Part shown: positions 33,267-44,358 of the stretch, in pieces | Layout: each line of letters begins with the position of its first letter | Numbering within the stretch: the first letter of the stretch is position 1 | DNA from: Malus domestica | Lineage: Eukaryota > Streptophyta > Magnoliopsida > Rosales > Rosaceae | Reading direction: 5' to 3' | Length of the DNA stretch: 64,000 nucleotides | Assembly (NCBI RefSeq): GCF_042453785.1 | Contig: NC_091665.1 | Coordinates: forward strand, 2,305,501 to 2,369,500 | The notes under the pieces: model-generated | What the model was told of the DNA's origin: nothing | Database searches by the model: none | The model's input: the letters and a program-made list of their open reading frames with translations, nothing else | Position numbers and translations under genes: made by a program

Positions 33267-36200
33267 GTTATATTTTCTGGAATTGTCGTGGTCTTGGGTC
33301 GGACACGGCAGTTCGGGCTCTTAATGGGCTTATTCGAAAGCACCGACCCTCTATGATTTTTCTTTCCGAAACCAAATGAAAAATCATAGAATAAATAGGT
33401 TAAGAAGGCGCTTAAGGTATGCGAATGGTTTTAATGTGGAACCCATTGGGAAAACAGGTGGTGTCAGCTTATGGTGGGAGGAATTTATGGAAGTGCAAAT
33501 TGTTTATTCCTCTAGGCATGTGATTGATGCTATAGCTCGTGTTGAGGGTGAGCATAGTTGGATGCGTGTTACTGGTATTTACGGTACGCCGTACAGAGGG
33601 GAAAAAGCTGGTTTTTAGGACTGGATGAATTCTCATTTCTCTCATTCTGACATTCCTTGGTTGTGTGGGGGTGATTTTAATGAATTACTTTGGGATCATG
33701 AAAAATCCGGGGGAGTGAAAGGTATCTATAATAGACCTCGTTTTTTGGCTGATTTCCTGAATAGGACGGAGTTACTGGATCTTGATTTTCAAGGCCCTGC
33801 CTATACTTGGAGGGGTCGTAGGCATGGGGAGTGGGTGGAAGAAAGATTGGATCGGGGCTTAATTAATGGGTCGTGGCAGGAGGGTTGGCCTTCCACCTTT
33901 GCTGAGCATGGTCCTGTTCTTGGTTCTGATCATTGCCCAATTGTCATCAAGTCTGTTTTGGGTAGGCCTCTGGGAGGTAAGCTATTTCGGTTTATGGCGT
34001 TTTGGGCTCAGGAGGAGGAGTGTAAGAAGATTGTGGAGGATTGTTGGGCCAGGCAAGGAGTCGGACCGGTGCAGGAGCAATGGGCTCAGAAAATTAACGC
34101 TTGTCGGTTATACCTTACTAGGTGGAGCAAAAGCAAATTCTTTCATCGGAGACAGCAAATTGAGGAGCTTACTGTGCGCCTTATGGAGCTACAAAAGCAG
34201 TGGGGACCTAATTTGGCGGACATTCAAGAGACGCAAAAACTCATTGCTGATCGTCAAGCTCAGGAGGCGAGCTTTTGGCATTAAAGATCCCGCGTTAAAT
34301 GGTTGCGTGAAGGAGACTTAAATACCAGTTTCTTCCATCAGTCTACTTTACAAAGAAGGCGCCGAAACACGATTTTAAAGCTCAAGGCTGAGGATGGGCA
34401 GTGGGTTGAGCACCCTAGTCGGATTCGTCAGATGGTGGAGGACCATTTTCAGAATTTATTTAAATCTGAGGGAAACAAGAACTGGGGTGCCTTGTTAGAT
34501 TGCGTTCCAAATGGGATTACTGAGGAAATGAATAGGGACCTGATTGCGCTGGTGTCTGATGAAGAGATTAAGGCGGCAGTAATGAATATGGGAAGGCTTA
34601 AGGCTCCTGGCCCAGACGGTTTTCAAGGGATTTTTTACCAGTCTTTTTGGGAGGATTTGAAATCAGATATTAATTCTTTGATTCGTGCTCTGATGCATGA
34701 GGAGATTGGGCCTAATTCTTTAAATGACACTCATGTGGTTCTCATTCCCAAGGTGCCTAAACCTGAACTGGTGTCGCAATTCCGCCCGATCAGTCTGTGT
34801 AACTATTCTTATAAGGTTCTGTCTAAGGTTTTGGCAAATCGCTTGAAGGTGGTTCTGGCGAACATTATTTCTTCGTCTCAACACGCTTTTGTGGAGGGGC
34901 GGCAGATTCACGATAGTATTGGTATCGCCCATGAGATGTTTCATCTTTTGAAAGGGCGTAAAGCTAAAACTAAATATGAGCTGGGCCTGAAGATTGATAT
35001 GCAGAAGGCTTACGATCGGGTCGAATGGGATTTTCTCGATGCTACTATGGGAAAAATGGGTTTTTGCAATAGATGGCAGCAATTAATTATGGGTTGTGTT
35101 TCCTCTGTTCAATTTGCCATTCTCCTTAATGGTCAGCCTGGAAAACGTTTTGCTCCTTCTCGTGGGCTCCGGCAGGGAGATCCTCTATCTCCATTTCTCT
35201 TTCTGCTGGTGGGGGAGGTTTTTTCCCGTTTAATTCAGAAAGCTGTGCATGATAAGCTGCTGGATGGGGTGCAGTTGGGTGCTTCTGGGCCTATTATTTC
35301 CCATATTTTGTTTGCTGACGATACTTTGTTGTTTCTTAAGGCTGATGGCAAAAATTGTCGGAATTTAGTGGATTTGATTAAGTTGTACTGTGATGCTTCG
35401 GGCCAACTTGTAAACTTTCAGAAATCCAGTGTTTATTTTGGTGCGAATATTCCTAGACGGGTCTCTGCTGAGTTGGCCAATATTCTCCGTGTTCAGGTTG
35501 TTCTTGATCCGGGAGCTTATATGGGTGTCCCAGCTATTTGGGGAAGATCGAAGAAAATGGGGTTAACGTATATCAAGGAAAAAATTATGTCCAAGGTTCA
35601 GGGTTGGAAGCATAAACTTTTGTCAACGGGGGGGGCGCGAAGTCTTAGTTAAGGCTGTGGTGCAGGCTATTCCTGCCTATCCCATGTATATTTTTAAGTT
35701 CCCTGCCTCAGTGTGTCATGATTTCGATTCGTTAGTTGCTGATTTTTGGTGGGGGAGTCAGGGAGATAAACGGAAAACTCATTGGGTGTCGAAAGAGGTT
35801 CTTGGCCTCCCTAAAGACTTGGGCGGGTTGGGCTTCCGAAACTTTTCTGATTTCAATGATGCCTTATTAGCGAAGCAATGTTGGAGGTTACTTTCTGATC
35901 CGTCTTCTCTTTGGGCCAGTGTTATGAAAGCCCGCTATTTCCTGCATTGTTCCTTTTGGGATGCTGTGAAAGGAGGTCGTGCCTCTTGGGCTTGGACTAG
36001 TCTCTTGGTGGGGAGGGAGGTGATTCGGCGTGGATCTCATTGGCAGATTTTGGGAGGGGAGGGATGTTAGGGTGTGGATGGACCGATGGCTCCCTTCTTT
36101 GCCTTCTGGGCATCCACAGGCGCTTAGAGATCTTGCTGTCTCTCCCAATCTGCGTGTTTCTTCTCTGATCAGCCATGAGACGATGGAATGGGATCTTGAT

Positions 36201-37405
36201 TTTCTTGTGCCGTTTATTTCTGAGGAGGCCCAAGTTGCGATTAAATGTCTGCCTCTTGGTGATTTCAGGTGCAAAGATCGGTTAATCTGGGATGCTAGCA
36301 AGAATGGCAAGTACTCGGTTAAGTCGGGATATCGTTGGTTGCAAATGAGCTCCCTTGCGTCTCGGGATCATAGACTGCCCAGGACTCGCAATATACCAAA
36401 AAAGCTATGGCAGATGGTTTGGAATCTGGCTGCTCCTGCTAAGATTCGTCTTTTCGTTTAGTTGTCGCTGCATCGCGGTCTTGCCATCGATATAATTTGT
36501 TTCGGATGAGGGTTTCTCTTTCCCCCATTTGCCCAATCTGCAATGGTCATGAGGAAACAATTGAACACCTTTTTCTTCAGTGTCCTTGGGTGAAAGTAAT
36601 CTGGTTCGGTGGCGCCCTTAATTATAGGATTGATGGAGAAGGTATTTCTTCTTGGTCGGATTGGTTGCTGGAGGTCTGTGCGCGTTTACCGGGTGGCTCG
36701 GCGGAAATGAATTGGGTCAGCGCCTATGTTGCGTTTACTGTGTGGTTTATCTGGCGGACAAGATGCGAGTTTGTGTTTAATCAGGTACCTATTAATCCTT
36801 TGCTGGTTTTGTTCGGGATATCCTCGGCTATTGGGTCTTACTGGGATGCCAGGGGGTGGTCGGGATTGGGTGCTTCCAGGCCATCTGCCCGATGTGGTCT
36901 GATCTCTCATTGGAGCCCTCCTCCTTCTCCTTTCTTAAAAATTAATGTTGATGCAAGCTGGTCCTGTTCGTCTCTCTCGGGCTTTGTTGGTGTGGTTGTG
37001 CGAGATGCTTTTGGTCAGTTCAAGGCTGCGGCGAGATATGCCATCTCGTCTCCTTCTGTTGCAGTGGCTGAAGCGCTTGCGCTGCTGCGTGGTTGTGAAT
37101 TGGGTTCTTCTTTGGGCTTTCAGTCGGTTATTATGGAGTCGGATTCTCGGGAGTCCATTGATTGGCTTTCAGGAGTTGGTGATAACGGCAGTTGGGAAGC
37201 TTTTCCTGTTCTGACAAGAGTTAAAGTGGTGAGTGCTGCTTTTCAGTCTTGTCGCTGGTCTTGGGTGTCAAGAACAGCCAATGGTGCCGCTGACTGCATT
37301 GCGTCGCGGGTTTTTCCTGAGATGGGTTCTTGGGTCTGGATTGACAGGCCCCCATCTTCCTTGGTCTTTGTTTTGAATAAGGATGGTCTTCCCTGCCCTC
37401 CTTAA
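33263..37405 (+). pseudogene. LINE ORF2 (endonuclease, reverse transcriptase, RNase H), broken
   Basis: Domains in order: AP-like endonuclease (FWNCRGLG, SETK, GGDFNELLW, GSDHCPI; 33263-33960), RT (KAPGPDGFQGIFYQ, FRPISLCN, RGLRQGDPLSPFLF and active site FADDTLLF; 34560-35340), a zinc-binding reverse-transcriptase tail (ICPICNGHEETIEHLFLQC, about 36520), and RNase H (INVDASWS, MESDSRES; 36930-37330). Lesions visible: a base loss in the A-run at 33373, TAG at 33616, TAA at 34282, an extra G in the G-run at 35628-35635, a frame change near 36060, TAG near 36459, and an indel near 36487. Confidence 0.9.
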
Positions 37406-37679
37406 TTCTGTTTTGGTGATGTCGGGGGTGACGTTTCCTTGTTGGGTGCGTCGGTGTGTTGGATTCCCTCTCATCTCTGTCCTTGTTGTTTGCCTCTTTG
37501 GTGTTAGCCCCCTGGTTGACTTTTCTGCTGTTGTTGTGTTCCTTTCCGTTTCAAAAAAAAAAAAAAAATATCTTTACATGCATGCTGTCAATTAAAGTAA
37601 GAAAAGATAAGGAGATTTAAAACTTTGAATTTAATCAAAAATAAAGAAAAAGAAATAAAAACTCAACCAAAATGGCGTG

Positions 37680-37910
37680 GAAGGCGTACGCCAATTCGTG
37701 TTCAGTTTTAAAAATAATATCCGTATTCAGTTTCAAAAATAGGACTCGTGTTCAATTTAAGAAATAGTGATACTACTAGTATTCAGTTTATGAAATAATG
37801 ATAGTATATGTGTTCAGTTTAAAAAATAGTACAATAACTGTGTTTAGTTTCGGAATTAGTTAGTTTAAAAAATATTCAGTGTTCAGTTTAAGAAATAATG
37901 AATGAGAGGA
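37680..37910 (+). repeat. Degenerate minisatellite (TGTTCAGTTTAAGAAATAGT)
   Basis: About eight imperfect units built on TTCAGTTTAAGAAATA, spaced 25-40 bp apart. No gene. Confidence 0.75.
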
Positions 37911-37916
37911 GAGAGG

Positions 37917-38132
37917 AATGAGGATCCTCTCCGGATCCTCTTTGTGAGGATCTCGAGGATATTTCAATCGTATTTGTTCATCGTACGCAATCAATTTTTT
38001 TCAGGTACTATTTATATTCAATTTTAAATAAAAAAATTTACAATGATTTTTTACCGTACGATATATGATGAATGGATACGATTGGAGGATCCCCGGGATT
38101 CTCACAAAGAGGATCTGGAGAGGATCCTCATT
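37917..38132. mobile_element. 216-bp TIR MITE (GAGGATCCTCTCC)
   Basis: Inverted ends: AATGAGGATCCTCTCCGGAT at the left, and its complement with a few mismatches at the right (TCTGGAGAGGATCCTCATT). The similarity extends about 45 bp through CTCTTTGTGAG. The AT-rich centre is non-coding. The target duplication was not resolved. Confidence 0.75.
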
Positions 38133-38910
38133 CATGAGAGAGTGTGTGTAATTGATGCGCGATACCTTTTCATTACATTTTTTTATTATATTAAACTTTT
38201 TTCATTTTCATTTTAATTTAAATCTTTTTTAATTAAGTTTAAGTCATTTTCATTCAATAAAGTTATTAGGTGGTTTTGGTTAATAAAAAGTTTGGGGAAA
38301 CCCTTTTAGTTAAAACTCTCATTAAAGTATGTAAGGAACCGTAATGGGCTAAGCCTTCGATCTTTAGACAGGCGTGTTTAAAGTGCGGATCAAGCGTACG
38401 GACTATCCGTGCTGACCATGATTTGATGGCCGAGAAGGGGCGAGCTCACGCGTAAAACCGCTTCTTTAGGACCCGGTGTTATCCTACACACTTTTTTGTT
38501 CATTGAGTTTTACTATATTAATTAACGGGTAGAGACGAAGAGTTTTGCATTTTACTCACGCATTGTTGTCAATAATAATTTGATATAAGGTTATGTCCCT
38601 ACTGAGTTGTTAAAGTCAATCCCTCTACTATTATGCAGGTTTAAGAACAAAACAGTCGAAAACGTATGTGGGATAACATGTGAGGCTAGAAAGTTTATTC
38701 AGTTTATTATTTTGACATTTGAAGAAAATTTTTATTCTTTTTATAAGAGGAATTTATTTTTCACCCTATCTATATATCTTTTTATTTAGAGAAAATTAGA
38801 ATCTCTTGCATCTTTTCAATACTTTTTAGATCAAACATTGGTTCCATGTTAAGATTTGATTAAGTGGCCTTAAACGATAGTCACGTCATCATTTGTATAT
38901 TTACTTAAAT
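38133..38910. other. Anonymous AT-rich sequence
   Basis: No gene or clear repeat recognised. A stretch near 38340-38480 is more GC-rich and may be repeat debris. Confidence 0.4.
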
Positions 38911-40437
38911 TGACACACCATGACCTGGGAAGGTCGAAGCATGTTGGCCATCACCGTGAGGTGATGTAACCATAAAGGTAAGTGATGTAAAAAGTGAATA
39001 AATTTAAAACGAATTAGAACTAGTTATACTAAACAGTGAAATAGTGCGCAATCGTGGGATGAACCCACTACAATTATTCAGAACGTAATGGATAGTGAGA
39101 CTACATAAGAGTAGTCAAAGTAGCTAAAGTACACTTACACAACAGTGATAAGTTCGTACATCTAAACAAAAGAGAATGTCAAAACTGTCAAGTGCCACAA
39201 AGAGTACAGCTATCTTGGTCCTAGAGGGGGGAAAACAAAGTTGAGTGGGTCAGCAAAACAAAGCTTATACGAAAACCTTTATCTTTGAATATACTGACCC
39301 CTCACCGTAAAACAAGTATAGTTTCCTTAAAACATACTACCTTGGTATGTAAACAATAAATCAACAGTATTGTAATAATATTATAACCATAAATAGGCCA
39401 AGTCATGATGTATGAAATGCCACAATAATATAATCATATGATAATCAAGTATAGCTAAGTGCTCATCCATCTAGGCTGACACACGAGTTCAAACAGATAA
39501 TTTCTGACACAAGGACTGGGTGTAATTGATATACTCTAGTACTACGATCAAGTGAAGGCTGGTGCAAAAGCACGGTCACATACAAGTCGGATTGCCTAAT
39601 GCAATCTACCCGACAGGACTGGCACCTAACTTTGATCCAAGGAGAGCGAATGGTGCGATGTGAACATACACGTGAAGGACTGGCCCTGGCCCTGGGGAGA
39701 GTACTAACACCGGTCCAGCAAGATGAGCATGAACAAATATGTATGAATGATATGATAGTAATATCTCAACCATATAGCAACATTTATCACAATTATATCG
39801 CAGTTATCATTTATTTGGCAATATAAACGTAAAGTGAAGTAAATATACATTTATGGAAACTATAATTATGTATAAGTATAAGAACAAACTGCCCACTCAT
39901 AAGTACGTCGCTGGGTCGTAGCCCCTACTCTTAGCCTGGCCCTGAACATCCTTGGGATACGTTTCTCCTATATGTGAAATAACTAAAATAGAATTAATTA
40001 AAGCACATATACGGAAACCTAAATAAAACCCCCATAGTTTGCTCAAACCTAGGGTTTAAATATATGAAATCGATGTACTTGACATCACGGACACACACGT
40101 GTCGACCACACACCGGCCGGAGCTCTCACGGTTTTGTTTCTGGGAACTTACACGAGAACTTCCCAGTGGGTCACCCATCATAGGATTGCTCTTGCGCGAA
40201 CTCGCTTAACTTCGGAGTTCCGATGGAACCCGAAACCAATGAGCTCCTAAAAAGCCTCGTGCTAGGTAGAGGTGGGAATACACATATAAGGCTTACATGA
40301 TCCACTCCCCTGGGCGATATGGGATCTAACAATCCACCCCCTTAAGGGCCTGACGCGGACAATATTGTGCTACGGCGGAGTAGAGCTCGGGTTGTGGTGG
40401 GGGCCTGGGCCGGGATGTGGCATTTCATGTGTCACAT
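38911..40437 (-). mobile_element. Unclassified LTR-type repeat containing a Cassandra-like 5S region
   Basis: The block is bounded by TGACACACCATGACC at the left and GGCATTTCATGTGTCA at the right, forming a short imperfect inverted end. The right 350 bp carry a 5S rRNA-like segment (see next entry) and LTR-style sequence CCACATCCCGGCCC on the minus strand. The 1.1 kb to the left has no reading frame of note. It could be a TRIM/LARD with a Cassandra LTR at one end; the second LTR was not found. Confidence 0.5.
40141..40270 (-). repeat. 5S rRNA-derived segment (Cassandra TRIM type)
   Basis: On the minus strand the segment reads AACTCCGAAGTTAAGCGAG (the 5S A-box region) and ATGATGGGTGACCCACTGGG then AAGTTCTCGTG (the C-box region). 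These match plant 5S rRNA in order and spacing. The outer parts of 5S are replaced (GCACGAGGCTTTTTAGGAGC at one side), so this is not a functional 5S gene. It is the conserved 5S-like block that Cassandra TRIM elements carry in their LTR. Confidence 0.85.
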
Positions 40438-40685
40438 TTGAAAGACTTTTTATTGAAATTGAATACTACAATATTTATCTACAAGATTTTAGGAGTTTAT
40501 ATATATTACCTAAGAATTAAAAGGTATATTCAATATAATGGCAAGTTGCGTTCATGTGTAATTTGAAAGACTTTTTATTGAAATTAAATTCTACAAAATT
40601 TATCTACAATATTTTAGGAGTTTTGATGTATTATGTAGGAATTAAAAGGTATATTTATATAATGGCAAGTTGGGTAATTTTACAT
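40438..40685 (+). repeat. Direct duplication of about 120 bp
   Basis: TTTGAAAGACTTTTTATTGA.. through ..ATAATGGCAAGTTG occurs twice in tandem (40438-40560 and 40562-40675), with small indels. Confidence 0.85.
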
Positions 40686-40859
40686 TATAAAAAAGGTTAC
40701 TTCTAATGCATGTGGCACCTAAATTGCAGGAAGATATTTAATCAAAACTCTAAAAGGCATGAATATTTAATCTCAAAATTTTAAAAGCTAGACATCTGTA
40801 TTAAAGCGCCCCTTTTATTTATTTAAATTTTAACTTGTGCACCATGCATGGGGTTATTT

Positions 40860-42660
40860 TTTCATTGACTCTAGGTTGGATCAACAACCGATTTAGCAAT
40901 CAAATACTAAAGTTCGTGGAATGGGCTTCGACTCTTCCTTTTCTTTCATCACTTGTACAATTGGGTATTGACCTTCTTTTTTTCCTTTGATTGAGATTTT
41001 GACAGGTGTTGTAGCTGTGAAGCCGAGACCTATTTTTGCAAGGTTGACTCTATAACCATGCTTCTTCAGCTTTTTCTAGGTCTTATTGAGTTCACGTCTC
41101 CTTTCTCCAATAATACTCATGCTATTCTTTCCTAGCATACAAGATAAGATGAAGCCATATCCAGCCCTTGACATGAGTTTTAAGCGTTAGGATCGAAGCA
41201 TAAACAATCTTTAATTAAAGGGAAATAAATGCAATGTAATAAAATCCAATAGGGCTTCCTTGATTCTGTTGGTTGGAAAAGATTCGCGCTCCGTTACTTT
41301 TTGCACTAGTCTGACAAAACTTTGTAATAAGGGCTTCAAAACACTTGAGTTGTTTAGCTTGGGTAGAGTCACAATTGCAGCTACTTTCAAGAACGTCATG
41401 TCTTCTTTCTGCAGCTTTCTCGAGGGCCCTTTGTTTATTTCTTCCTTAAACAAGGATTGGTGTGTTTGATCCCTTTGAGGATGATCCAATTTTCTTAGAC
41501 GCCAAGCTCTGCTTGTTTGCTATTTTTCCCCATATGAGACATTGTCTTTTGTTTGTCTTTCTTAGACATAGCTTTACCTGTTGATTGAATCTCCGTAAAG
41601 AGAGCCTCTAATACCACGTCTTCATCCATGTAAAACTTGCGTCAGCAAAGTGTGGCTCTGCTTTGTTGAGCGGCTAAGTATCACCTTGTATCATTTTCTC
41701 TCCACCCCTATAGAACTTTAGACATTGATATAGGGTTGACAGTCAGTGGCGGATCCAGGAAATAGTATTAGGGGGGTCAGTAAGAATAGCGCGTGCAGCG
41801 CGCAATTTTTTTTTAATAGAAATAGCATGCATATCGTCATTTCATCGAGTCTTGGTAGGCCTGAAGTCATTTGGAAAGACATATTGCACACCTGTTAATG
41901 CCTCATTTGCGTGGGTAACTAACATGTTCCAAGGCTGCTCCCATATGAATGCTTAACAAAGAAACACACTAACATTGTTTGATATCATTGCATCTCATTA
42001 ATATGTTTGTTGAAGAATGATAATGCTTTGTTATTCTCTGAGATCATCATTTCATTTACTTTGCATTTTTAGATAATTTTTACTTGGTTCTTTTTTTTTT
42101 TTCTGCCTACAATTGTAATCACAACTAACAAACAAGCCAGAGGTAAATAATATTAGGACTAGACTGTAAATGGGCAACACCTCTCTAATGCATTTTATCA
42201 AACAATTGAAGGGCATATATGAAGGGCAACTTCAACCTTTAAAGGGATAGCACCTAAGTCATCCATGGATATTCACCGAAGTTTGGAGGGTCATCACTCA
42301 AGTTATCCCTGGACATTCACTAAGTTTGAGGGGTCAACTAACCCCCCTGCCCCTCAATGCATCCGCCCCTGTTGACAGTACGACTCCATTCTCATGAACC
42401 CAAGGTCTTCCCAAGAGTAGATTGTAGAAAGTCCTTGCATCAATTGCGTGAAATAACGTGTTTGATTCTAATTCTCTTATCACCATCTCAATCCTGATCA
42501 TACATACTACCCTTTGTCTGCCTTGGTTAAAGCCTTGGATTAGGAGACGACTTCAAAATGGTTCTTCCATTGTGATTCCTAGCTTTTTCATTGTCGATTT
42601 TGGCCTGATGTTTATAACTAAACCTCCATTGACGAGCATACCTCTGTAGACAACAAAGAT
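40860..42660 (-). pseudogene. Ty3/gypsy relic (protease and linker region)
   Basis: Reading leftward, 42660-42372 encodes a retropepsin end with GGLVINIRPKS, IQGFNQGRQRVV and DARTFYNLLLGRPWVHENG. After the hAT insert, the frame resumes in the spacer between protease and RT (MTFLKVAAIVTLPKLNNSS at 41211-41489; GFTATTPVKISIKGKKEGQ near 41010). The order fits a gypsy pol. Many stops are present, and no RT core or LTRs were found. Confidence 0.7.
41744..42371. mobile_element. hAT-type MITE (628 bp)
   Basis: Terminal inverted repeats CAGTGGCGGATCCAGG and (inverted) CAGGGGCGGATGCATTG, with a perfect 8-bp target duplication TTGACAGT at 41736-41743 and 42372-42379. Eight-base duplications and CAG..GGCGGA ends are typical of hAT elements. 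No transposase is encoded. It splits the gypsy protease region. Confidence 0.88.
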
Positions 42661-42859
42661 GACATTCTTGTAAATAATAATAAAATTTGTAGTAATATTG
42701 TTATATGTGGCATGTCATAGTCCTTTTTTAGATATAAAAAACCTTTATATTCTAAAAATCGTCTTATTGAGCCACATTATTGATAGCGCATTGTGAAGCT
42801 TAGCCCATTCCTCCACCTTCTTAGCATATATAATATTGTTTGTTAATAAAAAAAACCTT

Positions 42860-43283
42860 TTTATTCTACTAATACAGTCGCTTGCGAATCTGGTTTTTTG
42901 CATGCATAGCTGAGCTTTTCTCTACTACAACCCCTTTCTCCCTCTTTCTCTGCCCACAAACACACAAGCACAATGGCTAGAATGAAGCAACTACTTTGAT
43001 GCATACTACTCGAAGCCAAGGCCTTGTTTTTACTCGAGTAGCTTGTCGGAAAATAAGAAGTCGGTCAACTCCTTTTCAGGAGGTGAAGGTGAATCATGTT
43101 ATATACTTCCAAATTCAATCACTGACTACTCCATACTCATCTTTGATGATGTTCTAAAACGTTCTAAAGCCATCAGTGACCTTCACGAAGCTTGCCTCAA
43201 CTTGGGCTTCTTCACAATACGTACATACCTCCATTTTCTGCCTTGATCAGTTGTCTACTACTTTCCTTACCATATATCACCAT
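42860..43283 (+). pseudogene. Truncated third dioxygenase copy (exon 1 only)
   Basis: The segment is closely similar to 49107-49517 (5' UTR, exon 1 and start of intron 1 of gene 2). The ATG is at 42973, but a lost base (AGAATGAAG for GGAACTGAAG) sends the frame to a TGA at 42997. The homologous frame can still be followed (NSFSGGEGESCYILPN, ISDLHEACLNLGFFT) to 43216. The donor that should read ACA|GTACGT is ACA|ATACGT, so splicing is lost as well. Exons 2-4 and the TATATAAA box are absent. It is a non-functional partial duplicate. Confidence 0.85.
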
Positions 43284-43758
43284 GAGTAGTTGTGAGAAGT
43301 TAAGCCCTTGAGAGAATATTTTCGGCCAAGGTCCCAAAAGTGACATTTAAACCTTAAAACTATCTAGAGCATGTGTGATACAATTTACAAGATTTGACAA
43401 AGAAAGCCAAACAAGAATTCTAGACTTCACATAAGATGAGAGAGGGTGTAAGGCACACTACTCCAACTCCAACAACAGGAATAATAGACTATCGGCAGTT
43501 GCCACACACTTTCTATGAGGATGTGTCATAGATTGAAAAAAGGTTTATCATACGTCATTGTTGACCTTAAAAACTACCAAGCCTATGTGGCACGCATACC
43601 GAGTAATCAATAAGCTAACTACGTCATTCGGTTGTGTGCGGGGCGTGCCAACTTGTCAGCCGAGCTCGGCCGGGAAGTAAAATATGTTGATGTCGCATTG
43701 AGCGCTCTGCACATTTATCCACTCAAATGAACAGTAATAGACTGGAGTGAATAGTAAT
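43284..43758. other. Intergenic with an LTR fragment
   Basis: 43562-43718 (TGTTGACCTTAAAAACTACC onward) matches, inverted, the end of the solo LTR at about 60650-60791. It is therefore a fragment of the same LTR family. The rest is anonymous. Confidence 0.6.
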
Positions 43759-43911
43759 AGGCCAAGGCATCTCCACCCGTAAAAAAATGCGCTGCCACCC
43801 AGCGCATTTATTTGGTGTGTTTTTTTTTTAAGTTTATTTCGGATAAGATTTTTAACCCATTTAAAATAAAGAATAAAAAAATAAAATAGTTTTAATTTCG
43901 GATAGGATTTT

Positions 43912-44220
43912 TAACCAATCTCGTCATGCCACGTGTCATTATCTAAACGTACTATTTTCTGAATAGATTTCCGATATTATTTTCAACCAATCCCGACACG
44001 CCACGTGTCACTTCCATGGTACAATAATTTAGCCAAGATTTCGATAAGATTTTCAACCAATCACGTCATGCCACGTGTCATTATCCGAACATACTATTTT
44101 GTGGATAGATTTTCGATAATATTCTCGACCAATCCTGACACGCCACGTGTCACTTCCGGTTTACAATAATTTAGCCAAGATTTCGATAAGATTTTCAACC
44201 AATCACGTAGTGCCACGTGG
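43912..44220 (+). repeat. About 143-bp tandem repeat upstream of the transposase
   Basis: Two full units (43912-44055 and 44056-44199) and a partial third. Each contains two GCCACGTGTCA motifs (a G-box-like core, CACGTG) and the phrase ACAATAATTTAGCCAAGATT. The array sits 150-450 bp before the transposase start and may be promoter or transposase-binding DNA. Confidence 0.85.
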
Positions 44221-44358
44221 CATTGTCCAGAACCTCATCCTTTCTTTTTTTGTCCATATAAACCCTACATCCCTACATCCATCCTCACACCAAGCTCAAT
44301 CCTTCTTTTTAGCTCAGAATCCTTGTTCATCATTTTCAAATCTTGAGTTCTTATTACA

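Larger units (their letters stand above)
30891..37569 (+). mobile_element. L1-type LINE, full length but degenerate
   Basis: The element is flanked by a 10-bp duplication ATCTTTACAT (30881-30890 and 37570-37579) and ends in a run of A (about 37553-37568). It comprises a 5' UTR (30891-31856), ORF1 (31857-33266), ORF2 (33263-37405, broken) and a 150-bp 3' UTR. The 5' end is set by the target duplication and appears untruncated. ORF2 has several stops and frameshifts, so the copy is dead. Confidence 0.92.

Noticed and set aside
34720..35082. Minus-strand 120-aa frame
   Set aside because: Shadow of the LINE reverse transcriptase.
40141..40270. A functional 5S rRNA gene
   Set aside because: Only the internal promoter regions match; the outer stems of 5S are missing and the block sits in an LTR-like repeat.
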